Shown here in pieces: positions 41,985-50,628 of a stretch of 64,000 bases of DNA. The DNA comes from Haloplanus sp. GDY1 (lineage in GTDB: Archaea; Halobacteriota; Halobacteria; Halobacteriales; Haloferacaceae): positions 2,515,998-2,579,997 of the forward strand of contig NZ_CP098514.1 of NCBI RefSeq assembly GCF_023703775.1. The letters run 5' to 3'. Under the pieces are notes generated by a model. It was not told the origin of the DNA, did no database searches, and worked only from the letters and a program-made list of their open reading frames with translations. The first letter of the stretch is position 1, and the number at the start of each line of letters is the position of its first letter. A program made the translations under genes and the position numbers.

Positions 41985-43010
41985 TCACAGCCCGGAGTCG
42001 ATGCCGACGCCCATGGCCGCCTCCGTCCGTGCCATGCTCTCGGCGGCGTCGGCGTCGCCGGTGAGCGCCCGGACGGCGTCGACGTTCTCGGGAACCACGT
42101 CGCTCTCCTGGTGGATCGCCTGGAACAGGTAGAGGTCGCGACCCTCGACGGTGATCGACTCCGACCAGATGCAGTTCTCCCAGAGGTCGCCCCGGGGGCG
42201 GCCGGCGTCGTGTGCGAACTCCTTGAGCTTGCCCGAGCCGTCGATGTCGGCGCCGGCCGGGATCCGGAACAGCCGGGTCTCGTCGGCGAACAGGTCGCGC
42301 ACCTCGTCGGCGTCCGGCGACGACTCCAGGGTCACGTTGACGCTGTGGGTGTGCATCAGCGTCGCCGGCACCTTCATCCCGAGCGTGTCGATGTCGAGAT
42401 CCGGGAAGATGGTGTTCACGTCCGGCCCGTGGTGGGACGGGATGGTCACCGGATCGGGAAGGATGTCGTCGATGGGTCCGCGGCCGGTCTGCCCCGGGTC
42501 ACCCCCGCGGCGCACCAGCGTGACCCGGGCCTTCTCGACGCCGTAGGCCTCCTGGAGGGGCGCGAGGATCCGGGAGAGTCCCGTGGTGTTACAGGAGACC
42601 ACTCGGGCCGAGTCGGCGCCGACGGCGTCGGCGTAGTTGGCGCGGGCGTTGAAGCTCACCTCGGCCACGTCGGCGTCCTCGCCGCCCTGGAAGACCGCGG
42701 GGGTGTCGTGTTCGTCGTAGAGGGCGGCGTTCTCGGCGCCGATACCGGAGGGCGTACAGTCGACCACCACGTCCGACTCGGCCACCAGTTCCGCCACCTC
42801 GCCCGCCAGTTCGAGGCCCGCCTCGGCGAAGCGGTCGGCGCGATCCGGGACGGCGGCGTAGAGCGGATAGCCCTTGCGCACCGCCGTCTCGGCCTCGAAG
42901 TTCGGCCGGGTCTTGGCGACGCCGACGAGGTTCATGTCCGGCTGTGCTTCGACCGCGTCCGCGACGCGCTTTCCGATGGTTCCGTAGCCGTTGACGCCGA
43001 CGTTCGTCAT
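41985..43010 (-). CDS. gap: Type II glyceraldehyde-3-phosphate dehydrogenase (archaeal)
   Basis: This 341-residue phosphorylating GAPDH is of the archaeal class II type. The N-terminal nucleotide-binding block is [15 protein letters not shown], and the catalytic Cys140 sits in [25 protein letters not shown] and [13 protein letters not shown] follow. Such enzymes serve gluconeogenesis in haloarchaea with NADP or NAD. The ATG at 43010 has a minus-strand TATA at 43033-43042. An open frame continues upstream beyond the ATG but belongs to DoxX/promoter sequence. Part of the first 25 codons and the promoter is duplicated at 43765-43905. Confidence 0.97.
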   Translation of the reverse strand: MTNVGVNGYGTIGKRVADAVEAQPDMNLVGVAKTRPNFEAETAVRKGYPLYAAVPDRADRFAEAGLELAGEVAELVAESDVVVDCTPSGIGAENAALYDEHDTPAVFQGGEDADVAEVSFNARANYADAVGADSARVVSCNTTGLSRILAPLQEAYGVEKARVTLVRRGGDPGQTGRGPIDDILPDPVTIPSHHGPDVNTIFPDLDIDTLGMKVPATLMHTHSVNVTLESSPDADEVRDLFADETRLFRIPAGADIDGSGKLKEFAHDAGRPRGDLWENCIWSESITVEGRDLYLFQAIHQESDVVPENVDAVRALTGDADAAESMARTEAAMGVGIDSGL

Positions 43011-43032
43011 ATCGCGCAGTCGACGACCGACC

Positions 43033-43042
43033 GGCATAATCG
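43033..43042 (-). promoter_or_regulatory. TATA box of gap
   Basis: The minus-strand element cgattatgcc (plus: ggcataatcg) lies 23-32 bases before the gap ATG. The same position in the relic copy at 43860-43870 reads cacggtcg, so the TATA is destroyed there. Confidence 0.65.
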
Positions 43043-43108
43043 TTTCGAGCCACGCTCCCGGCCGTCCGGCGCGACTCCTACCGGATGAAAACGGTCCCCC
43101 ACGCTTAT

Positions 43109-43128
43109 CGACTCCCCGAGCGGAGTCG
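43109..43128 (+). promoter_or_regulatory. Inverted repeat at the doxX promoter
   Basis: A perfect 7-bp inverted repeat cgactcc/ggagtcg with a 6-base spacer lies between a TATA-like cgcttatcg (43102-43110) and the ATG at 43134. It covers the likely transcription start and could be an operator or a 5'-leader hairpin. Confidence 0.5.
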
Positions 43129-43133
43129 GGTGT

Positions 43134-43703
43134 ATGCCGACACGCAATACCCTCGAAACCGAGATTCTGGGACGACCCGTCACCTTCGACTACTCCGAGC
43201 ACTGGGTCGGCTACTCGCTGTTTCTCCTCCGCATCGTCATGGGGTGGACGCTGTTTCAGGGCGGCATCACGAAAGTCGTCACCCACCTCGACGCCAACCC
43301 CGACAACGACTGGACCGCGGCGGGGTTCCTGCTGAACGTCCCCGAGGGGAACCCGCTGGTCGGGTTCTGGGCGAGCATGGCCGGAAATCCGCTCGTCGAC
43401 GCGCTGAACATGTGGGGGCTGACCCTGACCGGTCTGGCGCTCCTCGTGGGGGCGTTCGTCCGCTGGAGCGCGTTCTGGGGGGCCGTCATGATGCTGTTCT
43501 ACTGGGCCGCCGCGCTCCAGGGCGGCCTCCTCGCGGGTCTCCCGCTGGCACACGGCTGGGTCGTCGACGACCACCTCGTCTACGCCGTCCTGCTGTTCGG
43601 CATCGGCGCCTTCGGCGCCGGCCGGATCCTCGGCGTCGACGCCTACCTCGAAGACACCGCCGCCGTCCGGAACAACCCCTGGCTGCGGTACCTCCTCGGC
43701 TGA
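43134..43703 (+). CDS. DoxX-family membrane protein
   Basis: This 189-residue protein has about five hydrophobic segments ([73 protein letters not shown]) and the conserved Gly-rich helix of DoxX/DoxD, named after thiosulfate:quinone oxidoreductase subunits. The first 24 residues are cytoplasmic. Redox membrane function is inferred from the family. It lies between gap and the gap relic, and may have been the neighbour involved in the local duplication. Confidence 0.85.
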   Translation: MPTRNTLETEILGRPVTFDYSEHWVGYSLFLLRIVMGWTLFQGGITKVVTHLDANPDNDWTAAGFLLNVPEGNPLVGFWASMAGNPLVDALNMWGLTLTGLALLVGAFVRWSAFWGAVMMLFYWAAALQGGLLAGLPLAHGWVVDDHLVYAVLLFGIGAFGAGRILGVDAYLEDTAAVRNNPWLRYLLG

Positions 43704-43764
43704 GAGGAATCCCCCCGGCGCGTGCGTCCGTCCTCCCTTCGGTCGGGCCTCGACGGCCCCGGCG

Positions 43765-43905
43765 ATATCCGGTCGTGCTTCGACCGCGTCCGCGACGCGC
43801 CTTCCGATGGCGTGGCCGTCGACCCGACGTTCGTCGTCTCGCGGGGTCGCGGAGCGGCGGGCACGGTCGCTTCGAGCCCCCTTCCCGGCCGTCACCGCGC
43901 CACAC
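43765..43905 (-). pseudogene. Relic of the 5' end and promoter of gap
   Basis: Positions 43765-43837 match the first part of gap (42934-43010) with 42 of 46 identical bases over the best block, including an uninterrupted run of 26 identical bases (the first 20 are gtgcttcgaccgcgtccgcg). Read on the minus strand it gives [12 protein letters not shown], equivalent to [12 protein letters not shown] of gap. The start codon position reads ACG. Similarity continues into the promoter: tcgcttcgag...ccggccgtc versus tcgtttcgag...ccggccgtc. The copy is in the same orientation, about 0.8 kb from gap, with the DoxX gene between. It is a short degenerate duplicate, not a gene. Confidence 0.75.
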
Positions 43906-44106
43906 GGACTGCACGGGACGGTAGGCCCTCCCTACCGCGATCCGGCCGTCGGCTTTCGACGCGTTTGCCCGCGCCCGTCCCGAGATTAGGTCCGGTTAGC
44001 ATACTTACGTTCGCTCCGGCCGTAGTGTCACCCCGTAGACCACCTCTCGACGGCGCGGGTATCGGTAGCCGTGTTTTCCGCCTGGCGGCGGTCGCAGAAC
44101 GATCCC

Positions 44107-45435
44107 ATGACTCAACGAACCCAACCCCGACCGATCCGAACGTACCCGCTCTCCCGACGCGACGTGCTCCGTGCCACCGGCGCCGCCGGCGCACTGGCGG
44201 TCGGTGGCACCGGCCTCCGCGCCGTTACCGGGGTCGCAACCGCCGACGAACACGCCATCGAGACCTGTGGTGGCGAGGTCGACATCGTCGTCGCTCTCGA
44301 CTACTCCGGCTCGATTCGGAGCGCCGGTACGTGGGGCGACATCGAGAGCGGCGTGGACAGTCTCCTCGGCGTCGTCCCCGAGGACGTCCAACTCGGACTG
44401 GTCACGTTCGGCGATGCCCCCGCAGCCTTCGAGTACGGTCCGAACAACCTTCTCGACTTCGCGACGGCGGGCAACGTCGCCGCGCTCGAAGCGGGCATCC
44501 CGACGAGCAGCCCCCCCAACGAGAACGCGACGCACATTCCCGGTGCGCTGGCCTTCGCCGACGCCATCCTCGACGTGGAGGGCCGCGACGGCACGGAGAT
44601 CGTCGTCCTCGTCACCGACGGCGGCCCGAACTACGAGAACGGCGTCGTCGGCGACGGCTCGGCGCCCCCTGCGGACGATACGACCTTCCCCTACGGGACG
44701 TTCGAGTTCACCGGCGGGACCACCGGCGGCGAGAACGGCGTCGCCGGCGAGCCCGGTGAACTCTCCGAGACGACGGCCGTCGCGACCGGAATCAAAGACG
44801 CCGATCGGCGCATCATCGCGGTCGGCATCGGACAGGACGTCGCCGGGTTCGACGACTACCTGCAGAACTCCATCGCCAGTTCCCCGGACGACTTCGTCGC
44901 CGTCGAGGACGCGTCGACCCTCGGGACCGAACTCGAGGCGCTCATCAGCGAGGTGTGCGAGGAGACGTGTACGGACTGTCCCGACGACGCCGGCCTGCTC
45001 GTGAAATACGAGTTCGAGTGCGCCGAAACCGACGACGAGGGCGACTGCGTTCGCTGGGAGTTCGTCCCCGAGGACGGCACCGACCCCAACATCGTCTACA
45101 CCGAGGGGGCATACGAGAGCGCGGACGGCGAGGCGAACGAACCGACGTCCGTCACCTTCGACACGGAGTACTGTGACCTGTACGCTCTGGTCAAGAGCGG
45201 TCGGGAGCTAGAGGTCCAGTCGTTCACGGACGTCGACGGCACCCTCACCGTCGACACCGCGAACGACGAGAAGTACGCCATCAGCTTCGTGGCCTTCTAC
45301 TGCACCGAGGCCGCGGCGCAGGCGGCACTCGACGCCTTCCCCTCGGGCGGGGCCGGGCGGGACCGATCCCGTGGAGGACCGGACCGATCCCGTGGACGAG
45401 GCCGAGGATCCCGTGGACGGGGCCGAGGGCGATAG
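44107..45435 (+). CDS. Tat-exported von Willebrand factor A domain protein, with C-terminal frameshift
   Basis: This 442-residue protein has a Tat signal (SRRDVLRATGAAGALAVGG, residues 18-36) and a VWA domain at 55-275 with the metal-binding DYSGS (DxSxS) near residue 63, and TDGGP further on. Then follows a Cys-rich part (CEETCTDCPDD...ECAETDDEGDC). From about codon 415 the frame runs into a basic Arg/Gly/Ser-rich tail with A/T in the third position. The +1 frame instead reads TDPVEDRTDPVDEAEDPV and ends at a stop at 45467-45469 with normal codon use. A one-base indel in the G-run at 45347-45362 is likely. The ATG at 44107 fixes the Tat N-terminus. Confidence 0.8.
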   Translation: MTQRTQPRPIRTYPLSRRDVLRATGAAGALAVGGTGLRAVTGVATADEHAIETCGGEVDIVVALDYSGSIRSAGTWGDIESGVDSLLGVVPEDVQLGLVTFGDAPAAFEYGPNNLLDFATAGNVAALEAGIPTSSPPNENATHIPGALAFADAILDVEGRDGTEIVVLVTDGGPNYENGVVGDGSAPPADDTTFPYGTFEFTGGTTGGENGVAGEPGELSETTAVATGIKDADRRIIAVGIGQDVAGFDDYLQNSIASSPDDFVAVEDASTLGTELEALISEVCEETCTDCPDDAGLLVKYEFECAETDDEGDCVRWEFVPEDGTDPNIVYTEGAYESADGEANEPTSVTFDTEYCDLYALVKSGRELEVQSFTDVDGTLTVDTANDEKYAISFVAFYCTEAAAQAALDAFPSGGAGRDRSRGGPDRSRGRGRGSRGRGRGR

Positions 45436-45501
45436 CCCGGTTCGGCGCCCTGCCGTGATCGGAGGGTAAGGGCTAACCCCGATCCTCCCCTGTGGGGAGA
45501 C

Positions 45502-46470
45502 ATGACCGACGCACTCCGCGAGGCCGCCGAGACGGCGATCCATCAGTGCATGGCCCTCGAGGCCGGGGAGTCCTGTGTCGTCGTCACCGACGACGAGCGA
45601 CTGCTCATCGGCGAGGCGCTCTACGAGGCCGCCCGCGACGTGACGGACGACGCCGTCCTCCTGCGGTACCCACCCGGAGAACAGCACGGCACCGAACCCC
45701 CCGCGCCCGTCGCGGCGGCGATGGCCGACGCCGACGTGGTGCTCGCGCCGACGACCAAGAGCCTGAGTCACACTCGCGCCCGCAAGCGCGCCTGCGACGC
45801 CGGAGCGCGCGCGGCGACCCTCCCGGGTATCACCGAGGACGTGATGATCGCCGGCCTCGACGCCGACTACGAGGCCATCGCCCGGTGCTGCCGGGAGGTG
45901 CTCGCACAGGTCGCGGACGCCGACGAGGTTCGGATCACCACCGACGCTGGCACCGACCTCACGGTCGTCCCCGGCGACCGGGAGTGGCTCACCGACACCG
46001 GGATGGTCCACGACGCCGGCGACTTCTCGAACCTCCCCGCCGGCGAGGTGTTCGTCAGCCCCGAGACGGCGAACGGCACCTACGTCGTCGACGGGACGAT
46101 GATGCCGCACGGACTGGTCGAGGAGCCGCTCCGGTTCGAGGTGGAGGCCGGCTACGTCACCCACATCTCCGACGACGCGGTCCGCGAGCAGGTGGAGACG
46201 GGTCGCGAGGCGGTGGGCCGCGACGCCGCCAACCTCGCGGAACTGGGACTCGGAACCAACGTCGGCGTGACCGAACTCGTCGGCTCCGTCCTCTTAGACG
46301 AGAAGGCCGCGGGCACCGTCCACGTCGCCATCGGCGACGACGCGAGCATCGGCGGCGACGTCGAGGCGCCGCTCCACCTCGACGGGATCATCCGGGAGCC
46401 GACGGTGTACGCCGATGGAGAGGTCGTCGATCTCCCGTCGGTCGAACGGCCCGAGCGGGAACAGTCGTAG
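45502..46470 (+). CDS. Aminopeptidase, M29-like family
   Basis: This 322-residue protein resembles M29 (thermophilic/PepS-like) aminopeptidases: NLPAGEVFVSPETANG near residue 175, LGTNVGVTELVGSVLLDEKAAGTVHVAIGDD near 250-280 and LHLDGIIREPTVYADG near 292 carry the conserved Glu and His expected for a two-metal site. It would remove N-terminal residues from peptides. It is cytosolic, since no signal is present. The predicted upstream promoter lies where the shifted C-terminus of the VWA gene would end. Metal ligands are not all assignable by eye. Confidence 0.83.
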   Translation: MTDALREAAETAIHQCMALEAGESCVVVTDDERLLIGEALYEAARDVTDDAVLLRYPPGEQHGTEPPAPVAAAMADADVVLAPTTKSLSHTRARKRACDAGARAATLPGITEDVMIAGLDADYEAIARCCREVLAQVADADEVRITTDAGTDLTVVPGDREWLTDTGMVHDAGDFSNLPAGEVFVSPETANGTYVVDGTMMPHGLVEEPLRFEVEAGYVTHISDDAVREQVETGREAVGRDAANLAELGLGTNVGVTELVGSVLLDEKAAGTVHVAIGDDASIGGDVEAPLHLDGIIREPTVYADGEVVDLPSVERPEREQS

Positions 46471-46497
46471 ACCGACCGTCGCGCGGGATCCCCGGCG

Positions 46498-47007
46498 CTA
46501 CTCCTCGGACGGTTCCTCGTCGGCCTCCTCGTCGGCCTCCTCGGCGCCGTCGAGGAAGCCGTGGTACGGACAGACGTACTCGTCCCGGATGATCTGCTCG
46601 TCGACGATGTCGAGGCCGAGTCCGTCGAGTTCCTCCGCGATCCGGTTGAGGTCGTCGTGGGTCCGCCCGATGGCGTTCACGTACACGTTCCGCTTGCCGG
46701 TCATGATCTCTCTGACCGCGGTGACGCCGTGGACCTCCCGCGCTCGGTTCGCCAGCGAGTCCCGCTCGGTGACCGGCGCCGTGCAGATGATCTTGGTGTA
46801 CAGGGGATACCCCGCCAGATCGTAGTCGATGTCGATGTGATACCCCCGGATGATCCCGCTCTCTTCGAGTTTGTTGAGCCGCGTCCGGACGGTGCTCGAC
46901 GACAGCCCGAGCTTCTCCCCGATGTCGCTGGACGACGTTCGGCGGGCGTCCTGCTGGAGGTAGTAGAGGATGGACCGATCGACCGAGTCCAGCTCGCCGT
47001 CTTTCAT
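46498..47007 (-). CDS. Lrp/AsnC-family regulator, divergent from the transporter genes
   Basis: This 169-residue regulator has an N-terminal winged HTH (VDRSILYYLQQDARRTSSSDIGEKLGLSSSTVRTRL) and a RAM domain (GVTAVREIMTGKRNVYVNAIG). A C-terminal acidic tail (EEADEEADEEPSEE) is added after DEYVCPYHGF. The ATG at 47007 is used; an in-frame GTG lies one codon earlier. It shares a 222-base divergent promoter region with the TrkA-N/APC pair, in which two short inverted repeats lie. Regulation of that operon is inferred. Confidence 0.92.
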   Translation of the reverse strand: MKDGELDSVDRSILYYLQQDARRTSSSDIGEKLGLSSSTVRTRLNKLEESGIIRGYHIDIDYDLAGYPLYTKIICTAPVTERDSLANRAREVHGVTAVREIMTGKRNVYVNAIGRTHDDLNRIAEELDGLGLDIVDEQIIRDEYVCPYHGFLDGAEEADEEADEEPSEE

Positions 47008-47092
47008 CACTGCAGCGTTTCGTCGCCGACCGTTTTACGTTTGCGCCCCTCACACCCGCGGTTTCGACCGGCACGGCGGGATCGGTGGTCCG

Positions 47093-47165
47093 GTCATCTG
47101 ATGACGGCATCCAATATCTATTCGACACTCTTTGACGCATCGTCAATAGAACCGGCCGATTTATG
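47093..47165 (+). promoter_or_regulatory. Inverted repeats and TATA box in the Lrp/transporter divergent region
   Basis: Two inverted repeats stand out: gtcatc-t-gatgac (47093-47105) and ttgac-gcatc-gtcaa (47132-47146), 27 bases apart, then a TATA-like gatttatg at 47158-47165. Both repeats lie upstream of the TATA box for the rightward genes, where an Lrp octamer could bind. Assignment to the divergent Lrp gene is inference. Confidence 0.55.
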
Positions 47166-47229
47166 TCGATCCGTGATCTACGTGTGACCAACGCGGCAGG
47201 GGGCACCGACGCTCCGCCGCTTTCACCCC

Positions 47230-47685
47230 ATGAGACTACGCTCGACCCCCCACGAAACAACGGAAACGTCGACCGACGGGACGGACGCGGACTACTACGT
47301 CCTCGGCGACGATCACCTCGGCGTCGAGGTGGCTCGAGGGCTGGGCGCCGCGGGTCACGCGGTCACCCTCGTCGGCGGCGCCGACGTGGACGACGTCCCG
47401 TCGCTGCAGGGCGATCCGTCGGCGGTCGACGTGCTGTGTGATAGCGGCATGTCGGAGACGTCGACGGTCGTCGTGGCCACTTCGGACGACGGCCGGAACC
47501 TGCTCGTCGCACAGCTCGTCAGCACCCGCTTCGACGTCGCCGACGTCTTCGTCGTGGTCCACACGCCGGATCGCTTCGACCTCGTCGCCGAGGCGGGTCA
47601 CCGACCGATCTGTGCGACGACGGTGCTGGCCGACGCCGTGGTGACCGACGTTCGTCCCCGACTCAGCGAGGCCGACGCGACATGA
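47230..47685 (+). CDS. TrkA-N-like nucleotide-binding protein
   Basis: This 151-residue protein has a Rossmann-type TrkA-N/RCK pattern: YYVLGDDHLGVEVARGLGAAGHAVTLVGG (residues 22-50) and STVVVATSDDGRNLLVAQLVSTRF near 77-100, with D-rich sequence between. The canonical Gly-x-Gly-x-x-Gly is imperfect (GDDHLG). It has no TrkA-C domain. The stop overlaps the start of the APC transporter by four bases (ATGA), so it probably regulates or gates that transporter, as TrkA-like proteins do for ion channels. Confidence 0.82.
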   Translation: MRLRSTPHETTETSTDGTDADYYVLGDDHLGVEVARGLGAAGHAVTLVGGADVDDVPSLQGDPSAVDVLCDSGMSETSTVVVATSDDGRNLLVAQLVSTRFDVADVFVVVHTPDRFDLVAEAGHRPICATTVLADAVVTDVRPRLSEADAT

Positions 47686-49856
47686 AGGAGCTGGAACGCG
47701 ACCTCGGTCTACCGTCCGTCCTCGCCATCAGCATCGGCGCCATGATCGGAAGCGGTATCTTCATCCTGCCGGCACTGGCGCTCGAAATCGCCGGCCCCGC
47801 GGTCGTCCTCGCCTATCTCCTCGCCGGGCTGCTCGTGGTGCCGGCCGCGCTCTCGAAATCCGAGATGGCGACCGCGATGCCGGAGGCGGGCGGCACCTAC
47901 ATCTACATCGAGCGCGGCATGGGGCCGCTTTTGGGCACCATCGCGGGCGTCGGCACGTGGTTCTCGCTCTCGTTCAAGGGGGCGCTCGCGCTCGTCGGCG
48001 GGGTTCCCTACCTGCTGCTCCTGTTCGACCTCCCGCTCCAGCCGGTCGCCCTGGGGCTGGCGACGCTTCTCATCCTGGTGAACCTCGTCGGCGCGAAGCA
48101 GACGGGACGGCTCCAGCTCGCCATCGTGGTCGTCATGCTGGCCGCGCTCGGCTGGTTCGCCGCCGGCAGCGCGCCGAGCGTCCAGTCGGCGAACTTCGCC
48201 GGGTTCCTCGATTCCGGCGTCGGCGGACTGCTGGCCGCGACGGGGCTGGTGTTCGTCTCCTACGCCGGCGTGACCAAGGTCGCGAGCGTCGCCGAGGAGA
48301 TCGAGGATCCGGGTCGCAACATCCCGCTCGGCATCCTCGGCTCGCTCGTGTTCACGACCGCCCTGTACGTGGCCATCGTCACGGTCCTCGTCGGCATCAC
48401 CGACCCCGGGAGCGTCGCCGGATCGCTGACGCCCGTCGCCGTCGCCGCGGAGGTGACGCTCGGCCGGGCCGGCGTGATCGCCGTCATCCTCGCGGCCATC
48501 CTCGCGCTCGTCTCGACGGCCAACGCCGGGATCCTCTCCTCGTCGCGGTACCCGTTCGCGATGAGCCGGGACAAGCTGGCGCCGCCGTCGCTCTCGACGG
48601 TCAACGAGCGGTTCGGGACGCCCGTCACCTCCATCACGCTCACCGGCGCCGTGTTGCTGGCGCTCATCGCGTTCGTCCCGATCCTCGACATCGCGAAGCT
48701 CGCGAGCGCCTTCCAGATCATGGTGTTCGCGCTGATCAACCTCGCCGTCGTCGCGTTCCGCGAGGGTGAGACGGCGTACGACCCCGAGTTCACCTCGCCG
48801 CTGTACCCCTGGGTACAGCTCTTCGGCGCCGTTACCGGCGTCCTCCTGCTGACGCAGATGGGGATCGTCGCGCTCGCCGGCGCCGCCGTCATCACGCTGG
48901 GGAGCGTCGCCTGGTATCTGTGGTACGTCCGCCCGCGTGTGCGCCGGGACGGCGTCGCCACGGACGCGATCCGTCGACAGGTGGGTCGGGGCGCCCTCGC
49001 CGACGTGGAGGCCGACGCCACGGACGACGGCCACGAGGTGCTCGTCGCTCTGACGAAGGCCGTCGGGGAGGAGCGAGAGCGGTCCCTCGTCGCCCTGGCG
49101 GCGGACGTCGTGCGGCCACACGACGGGCGCGTGGTCGTCGTTCGGTTCGAGGAGATCCCCGACCAGGCGCCGCTCACCGAGGCCGCAACCGTCCAGTCAC
49201 CGGCCGACCGCTCCTTCGAGGCTCGGGTCGAGGCACTCGCCGCGGAGTTCGACGTCGCGGTCGAGGCCGACGAGGTCGTCAGCCACGACACCAAACACGC
49301 CATCGTCAACTTCGCCGACCACCACGACATGGACGCGATCCTCGCGGAACACGAACCGCTCCGCCTCCGCTCTCGGCTGCTCGGCGACCCGGTCGACTGG
49401 GTCGTTCGACACGCACCCTGCGAGGTGCTTCTCGTGGACAACGTGGGCTACGACGCACCGACGGACGTCGCCCTCTCGGGGGGTGGCGGTCCGTACGAGT
49501 CACGCACCGTGGCGCTGGCCGACGCTATCGCCACGGCCAACGACGGTCGGATCTCGCTCTGGTATCCCGACGACGAGGGGACCACCAGACACAGTCGGAC
49601 GATCGACGACTACCAGTCCGAGTTGTCGTCGCTGCTCTCGGTCCCCGTCCGAGCCGAGCCCGTGCGTACCGACGGGGGCAACCTCACCCGTCCCGACCTG
49701 CTCGTTCGGGCCGGCGCCGATCACCGACTCCGAAACGTCCTGTTCGACGACCGGCCGATGGTTCCGAGTCCGGGCTGTACGACCGTCACCGTCTATCCGG
49801 GGGCCGATCGCCGTCCGCCGCTCCACAGACGGCTGCTCGAACGCGTCGTCTTCTGA
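47682..49856 (+). CDS. APC-family transporter fused to a universal-stress-protein domain
   Basis: This 724-residue protein has about 12 transmembrane segments in residues 1-420 typical of amino acid permeases: IGAMIGSGIFILPALAL at 18-34, MPEAGGTYIYIERGMG near 66-81, FVSYAGVTKVASVAEEIEDPGRNIP near 190-215 and ANAGILSSSRYPFAMSRD near 285. A cytoplasmic C-terminal region follows, including a UspA-like domain around 440-600 (VLVALTKAVGEERERSLVAL, HAPCEVLLVDNVGYD). The fusion suggests ligand- or nucleotide-controlled transport. The substrate is an amino acid or related amine by family. It is coupled to the TrkA-N gene. Confidence 0.9.
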   Translation: MKELERDLGLPSVLAISIGAMIGSGIFILPALALEIAGPAVVLAYLLAGLLVVPAALSKSEMATAMPEAGGTYIYIERGMGPLLGTIAGVGTWFSLSFKGALALVGGVPYLLLLFDLPLQPVALGLATLLILVNLVGAKQTGRLQLAIVVVMLAALGWFAAGSAPSVQSANFAGFLDSGVGGLLAATGLVFVSYAGVTKVASVAEEIEDPGRNIPLGILGSLVFTTALYVAIVTVLVGITDPGSVAGSLTPVAVAAEVTLGRAGVIAVILAAILALVSTANAGILSSSRYPFAMSRDKLAPPSLSTVNERFGTPVTSITLTGAVLLALIAFVPILDIAKLASAFQIMVFALINLAVVAFREGETAYDPEFTSPLYPWVQLFGAVTGVLLLTQMGIVALAGAAVITLGSVAWYLWYVRPRVRRDGVATDAIRRQVGRGALADVEADATDDGHEVLVALTKAVGEERERSLVALAADVVRPHDGRVVVVRFEEIPDQAPLTEAATVQSPADRSFEARVEALAAEFDVAVEADEVVSHDTKHAIVNFADHHDMDAILAEHEPLRLRSRLLGDPVDWVVRHAPCEVLLVDNVGYDAPTDVALSGGGGPYESRTVALADAIATANDGRISLWYPDDEGTTRHSRTIDDYQSELSSLLSVPVRAEPVRTDGGNLTRPDLLVRAGADHRLRNVLFDDRPMVPSPGCTTVTVYPGADRRPPLHRRLLERVVF

Positions 49857-49955
49857 GCCGGCCCCCGGCTCCCGGACTCGTCGCGCGTCGTTCAGTCGGC
49901 CCTCGCTCGTCCGCGGAGGAGCGGGTTTTTACCGCCGGGACGGCTACGAACGACC

Positions 49956-50618
49956 ATGACTCATCCCGGACCCGACGCGGGCGACCGCGTCGCCCTCGCC
50001 TGCCCCTCGTGTGCCGACGCGGGGACGACGGTTCACGAGGTGTTGAAACCCGGCGGCCAGGTCACCGTCCGCTGTACGGCGTGTGGCCACGTCCACAAGG
50101 AGCGCTACGACCCGCCACCCGAGACCGAACTCGACGTGGTCGTCTCGCAGGGCGACGAATCGCTCGCGACGACCGTCGACGCCCCCGCCGAGGACGCCGT
50201 CGAGGTCGGCGACGAGTTCGTCGTCGACACGCCGGAGGCGATCATGCAGGTGCGGATCACCTCCATCGAAGTCGCCGACGACACGCGCGTCGAGGAGGCT
50301 GCCATCGAGGACGTGGCGACGCTCTGGACCCGCGCCGTCGACAACGTCCGCGTCAACGTGACCGTCCACCCGAACGACGGGCGGCGGGACGACTCCCGGA
50401 GCATCACCGTCTCGGTCCCCGGCGATCACGAGTTCGTCGTCGGGGAGACCGCCGAGTTCGGGGACGAGGAGTTCGAGATCACCGGCCTGCAGGTTCGCGA
50501 CGACGCCCCCGAGTATCGCTTCGAGAAACTCGATCACGACGGCGACACCGTGTTCGCGAAGGACACGAAGCGGGTGTACGGTCGCGACGTCACCTCGGCC
50601 GCGTGGTCCGCCTGGTGA
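49956..50618 (+). CDS. HVO_0476-family zinc-finger protein
   Basis: This 220-residue protein starts with a zinc ribbon (CPSC at 16-19 and CTACGH near 40-45) followed by a beta-rich domain with VGDEFVVDTPEAIMQVRITSIE, GETAEFGDEEFEITGLQVRDD and KDTKRVYGRDV. The pattern matches the haloarchaeal HVO_0476 family. Function is not known. A T-rich gtttttacc lies about 30 bases before the ATG and may be its TATA. The next gene, pcm, starts 10 bases after its stop. Confidence 0.85.
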   Translation: MTHPGPDAGDRVALACPSCADAGTTVHEVLKPGGQVTVRCTACGHVHKERYDPPPETELDVVVSQGDESLATTVDAPAEDAVEVGDEFVVDTPEAIMQVRITSIEVADDTRVEEAAIEDVATLWTRAVDNVRVNVTVHPNDGRRDDSRSITVSVPGDHEFVVGETAEFGDEEFEITGLQVRDDAPEYRFEKLDHDGDTVFAKDTKRVYGRDVTSAAWSAW

Positions 50619-50628
50619 CCGGGACGCG

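Noticed and set aside
41985-43895. Upstream extension of the gap open frame to 43895
   Set aside because: The ATG at 43010 starts the canonical GAPDH and has its own TATA. The extension is in the DoxX region; it does reveal the relic at 43765-43905.
43109-43905. DoxX plus flanking repeats as a mobile element
   Set aside because: There is no transposase, integrase or terminal inverted repeat; the flanking similarity is to gap sequence.
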